Shown: positions 53,465 through 63,276, counted from the first letter of the stretch. The stretch: 64,000 bases of DNA from Chondrus crispus (GCF_000350225.1 NW_005178745.1:244793-308792), one strand, 5' to 3'. Notes: a model not told the origin generated them from the letters alone. A program made the numbers and translations.

Positions 53465-55807
53465 CTACGTCCAAAAACCTTTCCCCGTATATTTGTATAT
53501 TTTTTTGAGCGCGTGCGGTGCCGTGTAATGAGCAAACAAACAGCCGCACACAGCATTACATGCATCAATATCTGGTAAATACCCGCAGAGTGTTCGACAT
53601 TCTCCAAAAGGGTCTAGTGCTTCCCTAGTAAGGCGCTGGACAACATCGGGGATCTTACCAGTCGTGTTCAACTCTGGAAAGTAAACAAGAACTGCCGCGG
53701 ACGGTATATCACTCTGTGATTGATCGTTTTGTTTCATGGGGGCGTAATTGCCAGTGTAGCACAAGCTCTCTCCTCTCTGTCCCCGTACAAGTTCGAACCA
53801 CCGAACAGTCAAAATAACGTTGACACTATTTGCATTCTCAACATGTTCAACTCTTCCCAACCAGAATGGTGTCACTTCGGTCACGTTTGAGCCGCAGTTT
53901 ACAGTTACCATGCTGCCCCTCTCATATGTGCACGTGTCCTCCAGAGCCAATTCGCTTTCCGAATCATCATGCGAAGCCTCAAGGTCGCGGCAATCATCGC
54001 AAAAAGAAGCAAATTGCCGGAATTCCCACTCTGGCAGGGCGAACTCCTTGCTTTCAATTGCGTCTATTTCGGAAAGAAGTGATAACACATTTTGTCTACA
54101 TCCAGTTCTGTTCTCTGTCAAATTTACGCGCTTGCGGTATGCGCTGATGTCCGCTTGGGAGGGCTTGTTGGTTTTTATGGGCTCTGCTTTTGTCATATCA
54201 GGAACGAAATGGAGGAAAGAACCAATGAATCCTTCGATTCTATCAAGTTTCTGAAGTGTTTCCCTCTTTTCCACCATTTTGTACCCGACCAGGCAGGTAA
54301 CATGAGCACCACCTCCTTCGAGCTCATGAGAATCATCCCGCTCGAAGACAAACTTTCTAAACGCGAGCATGTTGTTGATTCTCGATGCAACTGCACTTTG
54401 TTTATAACAGGCACCTGAGAAATTGTTCATCCCAGAGACGCAGCTAGCATGTATGTTGTTTTGTACTGACGCGGAGTTTCCCCCTTGACTTTTAGCAATG
54501 TGCCTGTGAAGTTCCGAAACACAGGCTGTATACAGAAATTCGGCTGAATCGGCGGTTAATGTCCTCATGTGTGTGCCCAACCGGTAGAAAGTTAACAAAA
54601 ATGCGGTTGAAGAGCCCTTTATGCACCATGTAATCACAAAATGCAAAAAGAAGCGATTCTTGTTGTCTTTTGATGTATTATCCAGCTGAACATTCAGCTC
54701 TTTAGGAAAACAACTCATACCTTGAGCTCTTTTCGCATCTCGCAACAGAAAAAGGGAGCGACATAGCGCATCAATTGTCTGATTTGCACCTGAGGGGATG
54801 TTGTCGGCTGACGTGAAAAAACAAACGAAATGCTGTCCAGAAAGTGCCCCGTGATAGCAAACACCAGTGACCTTCTGCTTGAGAACCCTACCGGTATCTC
54901 TTTTTGTCGTCGTGTAAAAACGCGGTAGTCCAAACTTCGCCTGGTCGGCCCCGTCAATAATTACGAAAAGAATTTCCAGGGGCCTGTCAATTGCTTTTGA
55001 CTGAATGACTCGATATTCAGCTCGCTCAGAGTGGATTTGCTGCAGATGTGCGCGGAATCCTTTCTTAAGTTTTTCTCTAGATTTTTCATATCCTGTTTTC
55101 CTAGCAATTAATAGCAGACTCTCCTTAAAGCTTTTGCACGTGTCACAAACGGAAAATCCGTGTCTTCGTCTACACTTGATATGTGAGGCATACCGCTTCC
55201 AAGTTTCGTAAAAGTGAGAAGAAGAGCACGCTCGACGGCCATACATCCCTTCATTTTCTCGAAACAGCATGTAAACGAGGTATTTATTTCCATGTGGGAG
55301 GTGCCGCTCGATTCTGTGCGGCATTTCATCTTCGAGATCGTCTGCCAAGGCTCGCAAGAATGAAATCACCGAGGATTTTTTAGTTGAGCTCCCATCTGAT
55401 CCCCCCATTCTCCCGGGGAGGTGGGAAGCGTTCGCTGAAGGTAGTTCCAGGACATTGGCAATCATGGTCCTTGACACTTCTAGAGTGTCAATCACCATTC
55501 TCCAACAAACCTGCCATCCATCACAGTAGAAGTATCGCCGTGAGCACTGTGGGTCCGGAACGATTAGGTCGGCGAGGCTTGCCTTTCTTTCATCACGAGA
55601 AATTGACAGGAAATTCTCTCGCATTGCCCTACACTTTTCTGTACCGACTTCAAAGACGCAAAGACGCTTGCAACAGCGTTTTGGCATCCAGTTGTTGATA
55701 TTTTTGATAGATTGGCGTCGCCTCTTCTGTAATCGCGACTTCATTGTTTTGCGATTGAGCGCGATTGGGACTTTTGATAGGGGAGGAATGTGGTCTAGCG
55801 TCGTCAT
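53465..55807 (-). CDS. DUF7869-like, transposase-type protein of transposon D
   Basis: The 780-codon frame starts at an ATG (MTTLDHIPPLSKVPIALNRK). A CxxC zinc motif lies at residues 221-224 (GFSVCDTCKSFKES). Acidic core motifs follow: FVIIDGADQAKFGLP (Asp285) and LNVQLDNTSKDNKNR (Asp376-Asn377). These match the DUF7869 family, whose spaced acidic motifs suggest an RNase H-fold DDE-type nuclease. The third family motif, FLPVGHTHEDINRRFS, is present in the DNA at about 54551-54600 but in another frame (GHTHEDI at 54558-54578), so this copy is probably inactive. The C-terminal end reaches into the left inverted repeat. It likely once moved transposon D. Confidence 0.7.
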   Translation of the reverse strand: MTTLDHIPPLSKVPIALNRKTMKSRLQKRRRQSIKNINNWMPKRCCKRLCVFEVGTEKCRAMRENFLSISRDERKASLADLIVPDPQCSRRYFYCDGWQVCWRMVIDTLEVSRTMIANVLELPSANASHLPGRMGGSDGSSTKKSSVISFLRALADDLEDEMPHRIERHLPHGNKYLVYMLFRENEGMYGRRACSSSHFYETWKRYASHIKCRRRHGFSVCDTCKSFKESLLLIARKTGYEKSREKLKKGFRAHLQQIHSERAEYRVIQSKAIDRPLEILFVIIDGADQAKFGLPRFYTTTKRDTGRVLKQKVTGVCYHGALSGQHFVCFFTSADNIPSGANQTIDALCRSLFLLRDAKRAQGMSCFPKELNVQLDNTSKDNKNRFFLHFVITWCIKGSSTAFLLTFYRLGTHMRTLTADSAEFLYTACVSELHRHIAKSQGGNSASVQNNIHASCVSGMNNFSGACYKQSAVASRINNMLAFRKFVFERDDSHELEGGGAHVTCLVGYKMVEKRETLQKLDRIEGFIGSFLHFVPDMTKAEPIKTNKPSQADISAYRKRVNLTENRTGCRQNVLSLLSEIDAIESKEFALPEWEFRQFASFCDDCRDLEASHDDSESELALEDTCTYERGSMVTVNCGSNVTEVTPFWLGRVEHVENANSVNVILTVRWFELVRGQRGESLCYTGNYAPMKQNDQSQSDIPSAAVLVYFPELNTTGKIPDVVQRLTREALDPFGECRTLCGYLPDIDACNAVCGCLFAHYTAPHALKKIYKYTGKGFWT

Positions 55808-55908
55808 GGTATCGCTCTATGTGCATGTCTCTCGAGTTCAACGCTTCAGATAGTGATGACAAACCTGCAAGTATGGACGCTGCGCAAGCACGCACTGCGG
55901 TGTGGAAT

Positions 55909-55965
55909 CAAGAAGGCGCAGCCAAACGATTACATATTATGTAGTCGTTTGGCTGCGCCTTCTTG
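55909..55965. repeat. Hairpin 1 between the divergent genes of D
   Basis: CAAGAAGGCGCAGCCAAACGA at 55909-55929 pairs perfectly with 55945-55965, a 21-bp stem with an A/T-rich 15-base loop that is itself self-complementary (TACATATTATGTA). Confidence 0.9.
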
Positions 55966-55968
55966 CCA

Positions 55969-56003
55969 AATACCAGTACAGGATATTATCCTGTACTGGT
56001 ATT
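55969..56003. repeat. Hairpin 2 between the divergent genes of D
   Basis: AATACCAGTACAGGATA pairs perfectly with the following TATCCTGTACTGGTATT around one base, a 35-bp palindrome three bases from hairpin 1. Both lie in the space between the two gene starts. Confidence 0.9.
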
Positions 56004-56546
56004 CGGCTGGAAGCAAAAATTCAGCAGCCCAGCTCACTGTGTTTTGTTTTCGAAAGAGTAGACGTCAGGGATCTATATCAGATTCCTCTGCTGTTGTGTT
56101 TCATTTTTTTTCTGAAGGTTACACTTCGAAGAGTTTATCGAAGTCCTTTTCTACGCCTGAAAATGCCTTGAAAGTGACAAATTTTTCCCTTTACGAAGCT
56201 AATATTGCGATTCCTACGGAAATGTTTCGTCAAAAGACGGGAAATCATGGTAGAGCGGACAGGAATTTGTTCAGGACGATAACTGATATCTATATCAACT
56301 GCCTCCCCCCAACCCTTTCCGAAACTCTCACATTCTATCCACTTGTTCAAATGTTTGAACTCAATGTTCAAATCGTCGGAATGAGCCGTCTTTATTCTCT
56401 CATTCGCTTACGATAGTTTTTATGCCTACAAAAAACAACAGTCGCAACAATTTCCCGAAGCCTTTGCTTAAGTCAGATGACTCGCCGCATTGCCTTTTAG
56501 GATAATCAAATCCTGCAACTAAAGCGAGGCAGAAAGTCCTGCAGTC

Positions 56547-58907
56547 ATGAAGGTTTCAGGAAGTGATAGTACGAGTGATATTGTGACTGAAGACGTCGAT
56601 CCGCGAAAAATTGTCAATCTCTAGTACTCCAGGCCAATTCGTTCTCAAGATGAAGATATTGTCAGAGAGGGTTTTCTGCAAAATGGATACATCAGCACTT
56701 ATCTCATATCATGTCGAGTGGCTACTGTTCCTGAAATACAGCTTCTCTTTGAGAGAGAACCACATTTCTACACGCCTGAAAAGGCATCAGAAGTGGCACG
56801 AGCAGTGATAAGAGAAGAGACAGATGGACTCGCTGGAGGGTATCGCTTTTGTTATGATGGTCACATCTGCAAAAGAGTAGCGATACAGCTAATGGAGGAC
56901 AGAGTTTTGATAAAAGATTTCAAGTTGAAACGTGAATTGGTAATGTCGATGCCAGCTCAAGATGAGATGCGTATGGACTTTCCAGAAATGCTCTTCACTC
57001 TGTCTGTGTGCCGCTCTCTTTCCTCGCAACACCCCTACGCTACCACGAATACAACGTTGAGCTGAATTCCTGGTTGAGCCAAAGGCGACAAAAACGTTTA
57101 TCAGCGACCGAAGTTGCTCGTCGCCTGGTGTCAAGTACTGCAAGAGGGGTTCAGGATGACACGATTATGAGCAAACAGACTGAAACCAAGCGCCAAATCT
57201 TGGGGGTTGCTCCCAAGTTTCCCATTCCTACGGTTGACTACTTACGGGATTTCATGTGCAATGATGATGGAGGCTTGCAAGCTGCGTCCACATTGGCAAA
57301 TTTGCGAGCAATTCCCAAAAGAGTGACGCCAGAGGAATTTTTGATGTTGATGAAACTATTTATCAGGTACTATCAAGATTGCTTGCTTTCTCCGAAGGCG
57401 CTTCTCCCCAAAGATGTTTCAACACAGTTGGTGCAATTACGGCGAGCAATTAAAGAACTTGAAAATTCAAACCCCTTTGTGACTACGACGAAATCCCTGA
57501 TGAGATGACCACAATTGCAGAAAGAATGACGTGTACGCAGCTGCTGGAAATCCAAATGCAGGAACATGCGTTCAGCAAGGACATCATACCACCACTTGAA
57601 ACTGCTTGCAGAAACCTGGTGCCGAATGGGACGAACCATTTAGAAATCGCCCGAAAAAAAATGCAACAAATTTCTCAAGAGAACAGTGCGCACCTGGGTG
57701 TACATAAACAACCTACGAATGATTCAGACACTGAACTATCATCTCCAGATATTTCAGAGAATGGAAGCTCGAAAGACAGTGAAGAAGAGGGCTCTACGGC
57801 CAAAGAATCCCCCTCATCGCACACTCAATACGCAGACGCGCACTGTGAAGAGAACAATGAGAGACCACTAGAATCAATTGAAGGGACAGAGCCACTAATT
57901 GAGGCATCTCAACTGATTGAGGCATCTCAATTATTACCGGTTGGGTGGAAGATTGTGCAGGCTACACTTGAAGACTTCATGACACAACAAGATGAGTGGA
58001 AAATGGTGCAAGGGAAAGCCGATATGGTCATGACTGTTATACAAGATGATGAATCCAATGAGGACTGCCTGAAACAGGTTGTACGTCACTGCGATATGGC
58101 GATGAAACAGAGCGGCGTGTGCTATATTTTGTGCAATTTTATTCAATTCTCGAAGCTTTTTTCAATTGTATGTGCGGAGGGCATGGAAATGATGAAGCAC
58201 CCCATGCTTTACATACAAGATCCGTCAACAATCAAGAAAAAGACATTATCGCAGCACCCTCAAGAGGCAGGATTCATCGCAGCGGTATTCTGAAGATTGC
58301 GCGATCGCAGGCGAAAGCATCACTACTCATATGCTAAAGGTTATAGAAGCTCAACCCTTCCGTCATGGGTGAACTGTGTGTGACAAACGTACAACAATCT
58401 CGATATCCTCTCTGCTGTGAACAAGGCAACAACCTTAAAGTTAGAGACATGGAAAAAGATCTCAGTGTATCTATTCTCGAGCAGTGGTGCAAACCTGCAG
58501 GTCTCTGTTATAATCCTAGAGCAGGCTCCATGTCCATGGGTTTGGCATGTTTGGACTTAGGTGTCCAATACATTGCGCTAGAACATGACTCGGAAATGAT
58601 CAGAGCGGCGAAAAGGAGGTTAGTCGCATCCGTTCAAGAGCAAGCCTTCAAGCGAAGAAAACTGGAGCGAAGTAGTCGGGGAGGAATAAAGGAAACGGAC
58701 AAAGAAAACGAGAAAGAAGGAATGTTCTGCGGGATTGGGGAGATGCACTGTCGCTTTCCGGGATTGGAAACTTCGTTTTCGTGCAAAGCATGCGGCGTAG
58801 GAATGCATGACCTATGTGACTGGGCCAAAGTCGTGAGAAACGTAAACGTCGAGTCACGAGAAATGGTTGCGGTTTGCTCGGAGAAGTGCTTTGCGTTGGA
58901 GAAATGA
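56547..58907 (+). pseudogene. ParB-like / DNA methyltransferase-like / zinc-finger gene of transposon D (broken)
   Basis: An ATG at 56547 begins MKVSGSDSTSDIVTEDV. A ParB/sulfiredoxin-like domain follows (YSRPIRSQDEDIVREGFLQN, then GGYRFCYDGHICKRVAIQ). Next is a linker (57.06-57.9 kb). Then comes an N6/N4-type methyltransferase-like region: ADMVMTVIQDDES in the place of the DPPY motif, GVCYILCNFIQFSKL, then YNPRAGSMSMGLACLDLG as the FxGxG-type SAM motif and ALEHDSEMIRAAKRRL. The end is a Cys/His zinc finger (CKACGVGMHDLC ... VCSEKC). An in-frame TAG at 56622, a frame change near 57.05 kb, an ATGA overlap at 57505 and a gap near 58.29-58.36 kb break it. DPPY is not recognisable. It probably modified transposon DNA or bound methylated sites. 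Confidence 0.65.
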
Positions 58908-59339
58908 GTCCATTTCTTCGAAATGGCCGTCTTTTTGGTCCTAGATCTACCACGAAAAATTCTTTTCACGGGAGATAGCCTTTGAACAAATGCTATCAAA
59001 GCTCAGTAGTGTTTGAAGATCATTCGACAGAACGACCAGTGGTCTATGGACATTAAAGCTTCTGTGAAGTTCAAGATGTCCGCTTCCCGGGGAGATCCGA
59101 AGAAGTTCTCTTGTGAGATCCATTTCTGTTCATTGGGGTGCCCCGTTCAGCCGGGGTGCTTAGAAAAGGGTTTCGAGCTCAAGTCCAGATTGAGATTTTG
59201 AATTCCAAAGGTTGAATTTGCGTGTTCTCCCTCTTTCTCGGTGTGGGAGTATGTGCAGATGCGCATACAGATACAGCCCTGCTCGCGCCTAAAGCATATG
59301 TCGCCCACTTCAAACAAACTATGGGCGATCCTGAAGGCA
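58908..59339. other. 3' flank of the methyltransferase gene
   Basis: I see no coding motif between the gene end and the right inverted repeat. Confidence 0.4.
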
Positions 59340-59344
59340 TGCGG

Positions 59345-59462
59345 GTATTTACCAGATATTGATGCATGTAATGCTGTGTGCGGCTGTTTGTTTGCTCATT
59401 ACACGGCACCGCATGCGCTCAAAAAAATGAACAAATATACGGGGAAAGGTTTTTGGACGTAG
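59345..59462 (+). pseudogene. Duplicate 3' end of the DUF7869-like gene
   Basis: The final 38 or so codons of the transposase-type gene (to GKGFWT and stop) are repeated here because they lie inside the inverted repeat. No upstream coding is attached. Confidence 0.8.
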
Positions 59463-59541
59463 GGATTGGGAAATTCGTACCCAGTCATCTCTTCGGCGAT
59501 CAACGGATCACCAAACGTGCCCTCGAAACATTCCTCCCTAG

Positions 59542-59664
59542 TTGACCGGTTCTCTCGTCGCCTCTCTCGTCGCCGCCGACGAGTCGGATGTCGTCACGCT
59601 CACCAGCAAGAACCTAGCCGATGTCGTCGCCGAGGACCAGGAGGTCACAAAAAACAGCTCATGA
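59542..59664 (+). pseudogene. Probable captured disulfide-isomerase N-terminus (right arm)
   Basis: Right-arm copy of the piece at 53266-53385: LTGSLVASLVAADESDVVTL then TSKNLADVVAEDQE, ending at a TGA at 59662. The function assignment is tentative. Confidence 0.45.
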
Positions 59665-60113
59665 GAGAGTAAGAATCAACGCCCAATGGACCGATTGCTT
59701 TGCAGTGATGTGGGGTTTGGAAAAACCGAAGTTGCAGTTCCAGCGCAGCTCCGGGTCTGGGCAGCTGGGAAGCATGTCGCAATCCTTACCCCCACTACAA
59801 TTCTGGCGCAGCAACACTACGATACTTTTCGAAGCAGATTTGAAGGGGCCTCCCTCAAAGTCGCAATGGCCCGCATGACCAGATTTACTTCACGGAAGAT
59901 AAACATTGAGAACAGAGATAGATTATGCTCTGGAGAGGTGCGCGTCGCCGTAGGCACTGAGATGTTACTCAACGACAAATGTATTTTCCAGACCTGGGCT
60001 TGCTGATCGTTGAAGAGGAACATAGATTGAGAGTTAATCGAAAGGAGAAGATTCGAGCCCGATACCGCGGTATTGATGCGCTCTTTATTTCAGCTACGCC
60101 AATTCCACGCACA
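59665..60113 (+). pseudogene. mfd: Captured Mfd helicase fragment (right arm)
   Basis: Right-arm copy with the same motif I (DVGFGKTEVAV), Ia (TPTTILAQQHY), II and III regions. It differs from the left arm at a few bases, which is useful for dating the arms. It is joined to the HECT piece at about 60114. Confidence 0.85.
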
Positions 60114-60755
60114 TATCCCTTATATGATGATTTTGGAAAGCAATCAGCTGTCGATCTGGTGCTAAATGGAAAGGAAATTGCAGTTACAGAGGATAATAGT
60201 GTATATGTACGTTGGTGACGGAAGTGCGTATGACGAAGGCGATCGAGAAGCAGATTGAAGGTTTCAAAAAGGGATTCTACGAGCTCATTCCCTACGACGA
60301 CATTAGGATCTATAACGAGCTGGAGCTAGAACTACTCATGTCAGGGTTGCCAGACATTGACATGGCTGATTTGAAAGCGAATGTAGAATATACAGGCTAC
60401 ACTGCCGCATCACCGCCGATCAAATGGTTCTGGAGATGTAATCATAACATGGATCAAGAAGACCTGGCGCGTCTCGTGATGTTTGTGACAGGAAACAGCA
60501 AGGTGCCCTTGGAGGGCTTTGAGACGCTTCCGGGTATGAATGGGGTGCAAAAATTCCAGATTCAATATGTCTCCGGGAACACAGTGCGCCTTCCCTTGGC
60601 TCAAACTTGCTTCAATCCAATGGATTTGCCAGAGTATAGAAGCGCAGAGATTTTGTCGTAGAATCTGCTTCATGCAGTTCAGGAATGCAGCGTTGGGTTT
60701 GGATTTGCATTCGGCGGAAACTAGTCGTGAAGGCAGGAAGGTTGATGGAAACTGA
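60114..60755 (+). pseudogene. Captured HECT E3 C-lobe fragment (right arm)
   Basis: Right-arm copy with the catalytic-cysteine region TCFNPMDLPEY near 60.61 kb and a following C-terminal segment that in this arm lacks the snap-back hairpin. A stop (TAG at 60659) follows the SAEILS segment. Confidence 0.85.
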
Positions 60756-60783
60756 AATGAATGTGCACGCTCTAAGTGGATAA

Positions 60784-61101
60784 TTGCTGTGGTCAGTACA
60801 GCATGATGCTGGCGATGTGCGTAGTATGATGGGGAAAGATATCAATAACTATGGGAAAGCAGGTGATTATTATCCGACGACAGTCGGGCTTAGCTTGTAC
60901 GTGACGAGGAGTTTGGAGACGTGGTCCGAAGTGGATTTGCCGTTGCACACACTCCAGTGCGCGGTGCTGATGCAATATCGCAGACCGTAAACTGGGTGAC
61001 TACAGTACACGGTCCTTAATGAAGATGGTGATCTATTTATTATGCTTGCAATGTATTTGCGTAGACACACGGAAACAGGGGAACGATGTCTGACAATGTG
61101 A
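60784..61101 (+). other. Unrecognised coding-like segment in the right arm
   Basis: A frame with ordinary protein composition (DVRSMMGKDINNYGKAGDYY, TRSLETWSEVDLPLHTL, GDLFIMLAMYLRRHTETGE) runs past one stop. The left arm has the same at 51782-52099. It may be a further captured host piece; I recognise no family. Confidence 0.3.
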
Positions 61102-62634
61102 ACATGGCTGTCATTTGCGCAATGGGCGGATGAATTGATCTGGGTTGGACGCAATTATTCAGTGTCTTGGAGAGCAATACTCAGAGGCGTTGAAGTTTTT
61201 TCGGACGGATCTCTTTTGCTTGGTTCATCTAACAATTCCCAATCAAGTCCACAAAGTGTCTCTACACTGCGACTGAAGGGATCGCTAGTCTTACAATACT
61301 AAGGCCCAGTGAGCAACACAAAAAAAGGGACGGCTGTATATATCCCAAGAAGAATCTTCTCCAGCTCTGCCATGGTAGAAACCCACCGCAACTTGGCATA
61401 ATGCCAAGATATGTGTGGCAATGGTTGCCACACATAACAATATTGATGTAAAGCGGCACGCAGAAGCGCATGTAGAGAAAACTGTCAAGACTACTGAACA
61501 ACTGCGCATGACCTATCTCTTCCGTTGTGGGAGGACGTGCGTGTGTGGCAGATGGCGCGGCGGGGAAGGGACCGCGCGGTCGGGACGAGGACAGGAAGGG
61601 AGGCCATTTCGAGGGTTTGTGGCAACGGCGGAGGGAGGATCGAGAGGAAAAGGAGACGGTCCGTCTTCCGGGCACAAATCACTTGCAAGGTTACACGTGT
61701 GAAACGGGATCCGTTGTTCCAATTGTCGTAATTTTATTTGGTTGGTGGCTGTTCTGTCCGAAGGGAACGGCCAACCCGGGGGTGCATCGCATTTTGCACA
61801 AAGAAACCTGCTTTCGAATTGAAGAGCTGGGCGAAATGCCTTATGTGCCGCAAGCTCGCATTCGCCAGGCTATGCGCTTGCGGAACATGTAGTCACCCAG
61901 TGCAGCGCACAGTCGCTACCGCGTTCGCCTCCGGTCGCGCGCTACTTTGTTCGAACAGCATGGCACGCTCTTTACGCGAGAGAGGCCGGAGAGGTTTTTT
62001 CTGGTTGTGATGCAGCTGACGAATGCCAGAGGGATTGAGGGAGCTGAGAGCCCTGCCAGGTTGGCGATGAGGCACTCGATCGAAAAACCGTGGCCTCGGT
62101 TGTGTTTTAAGGGCGTAGTCCTCGTTGAAAGGCTGTGCACAGAAAGACCTAACTTACTGGCCGGGGACTGTTTGCGAGAAAATTTCTCGCTTGCGCCAGG
62201 CGTTGAATGGGATGTTTCGGACGGGGTCCAGGGTCCGTGGCGCCATCTGCTGCGCTCCTCGGCTCCTCTGCCCCGCGTCAGAATTTGCAAACTTTTCTTT
62301 ATTTTTATGCGACGAAGAAGGCCAGTATGGTCGGCCAAATGTGTTGTCAAACACATTCTAATCGTCTAGCGGATTTACATATCCGCGCGTATACAATGGG
62401 GGTGGCAATCGTCGGGATCCTTTTGTTCAATGCGGGGGGTGATGGGTGACGGCGCCCGCGGGAGGGTGGTGCGGTAATAGGAAGGGGAGCACTAGGCGCC
62501 TTGCGGTTCTGGTCGTCGCGCCGTAAATAGACGGTATGCGCGGATGACTACAGTAAGAATTTAGCCTATTTTTGGGAAAATTGTTAATCTTTTTACTCTG
62601 GAAAAATCCTTTTTAGAAGCGACTGCTGTTATAA

Positions 62635-63276
62635 CGGCGGTTCAAGATTAGATTAATAGTAGATCAATACGAGCCACACACGCGCACACGTGTCCCCACA
62701 CGTGTACGGGCCGCGCAAGTGGGCACGCACACACGTGTACTACACGTGTTCGAGGCGCGCATACCTACGAGCACACGTGTACCCACACGTGTGCTGTCAG
62801 CACGGGACGGCCGGCGCTGACTACAGTAGCTCTACAGTACAGTCCGTACTGCACTGTAGAATGTTAGGATTGATTGTATATTAAATAACGGAGCGGACCG
62901 GCGGCGGTGAGGGGGACAAGCACGGACTTGTCCACGACCTACCGCCTAGGTCCGTCTTCCAGCTTAACTAACTCGCGCGATCCGCCTTCGCGCGCGTCAA
63001 CCGGGACGAAGCGGGTAGGGGACAGCCGCGTACGCGAGCGAGCCTAGATCCGCCTCCGCCCGTCAGCGCTGGTACGTTACCCAGCGCTGCTCCGGGGCGT
63101 CGAGGCATAGATCGGCCCGCGCGTACGCTCGTCCCCGACCGTCCCGCTCTACCACGCTACCAGGGCCCGCTTCCCTGTCTCGTTAGCTGTGTGTTCTCCC
63201 GGTCTTCTCGTGCCTCGTACGGGGTCTACGTCGAGCCAAGTATACACCCCTCTCCGTTGGGGGGTGTTATATTACA
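62635..63276 (+). mobile_element. 3' LTR of element C, main part
   Basis: It resumes CGGCGGTTCAAGATTAGATT after transposon D and ends GGGGTGTTATATTACA, followed by CGTAG. It includes the CACGTG palindrome block (62680-62800), a TGTATATTAAATA promoter-like site near 62875 and the GGAGCGGACCGGCGGCGGTG block also seen in the solo LTR at 6440-7120. Confidence 0.88.

Larger units (their letters stand above)
50253..53587. repeat. Left terminal inverted repeat arm of transposon D
   Basis: It is the reverse complement of 59340-62630 with few differences, plus an extra hairpin-forming segment at 52228-52288 absent from the other arm. It includes the last 40 or so codons of the transposase-like gene and the captured gene pieces. 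The outer 1.9 kb (50253-52150) holds no coding I recognise. Confidence 0.9.
50253..62630. mobile_element. DNA transposon D with 3.3-kb terminal inverted repeats
   Basis: The 12,378-bp unit has ends AACAGCAGTCG...CGACTGCTGTT. The inverted repeats extend about 3.3 kb (50253-53587 and 59340-62630) and look close to identical. ATAA flanks it on both sides (50249-50252 and 62631-62634), a probable 4-bp target duplication. Its insertion splits a single LTR of element C. The middle carries a DUF7869-like transposase-type gene (minus) and a ParB-methyltransferase gene (plus), divergently arranged. The arms carry captured host gene pieces. I do not know a described superfamily with this combination; TTAA-type superfamilies differ in target and transposase. 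Confidence 0.85.
59340..62630. repeat. Right terminal inverted repeat arm of transposon D
   Basis: It is the reverse complement of 50253-53587. It starts with a second copy of the transposase gene's 3' end (59345-59462, CGYLPDIDACNAVCGCLFA ... GKGFWT), followed by the captured gene pieces and about 1.9 kb without recognisable coding. Confidence 0.9.
38476..63276 (+). mobile_element. Ty3/gypsy element C with nested DNA transposon, 24.8 kb in total
   Basis: It comprises 5' LTR (38476-38906), primer-binding block GTGGTCTCCCGACCTAGAAC, gag, pol with a chromodomain-like end, a 3.9-kb extra region, a polypurine tract and a 3' LTR. The 3' LTR is split by DNA transposon D (50253-62630). The whole is flanked by CGTAG. 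It is of a different family from A/B (gag and LTR unrelated), with some similarity in the primer-binding block. It is a fossil with only a few coding breaks, so of moderate age. The two LTRs differ in length (431 bp and about 650 bp). Confidence 0.88.

Noticed and set aside
55853-56416. A 187-codon frame spanning the two hairpins
   Set aside because: It reads through both perfect hairpins and has no domain; the hairpins explain its start better than coding does.
59665-60113. Functional Mfd gene, or evidence of a bacterial contig
   Set aside because: Only the first helicase lobe is present, fused to a eukaryotic HECT piece and mirrored in an inverted repeat. The window is full of chromoviruses, so it is eukaryotic.
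61527-62369. Plus-strand frames in the outer right arm as genes
   Set aside because: Both strands are open at once over much of this stretch, no family motif is seen and starts are arbitrary. They remain unexplained rather than called.
50253-62630. Polinton/Maverick-type element
   Set aside because: The termini are long and inverted, but there is no polymerase B, integrase, ATPase or capsid gene, and the duplication is 4 bp, not 6 bp.
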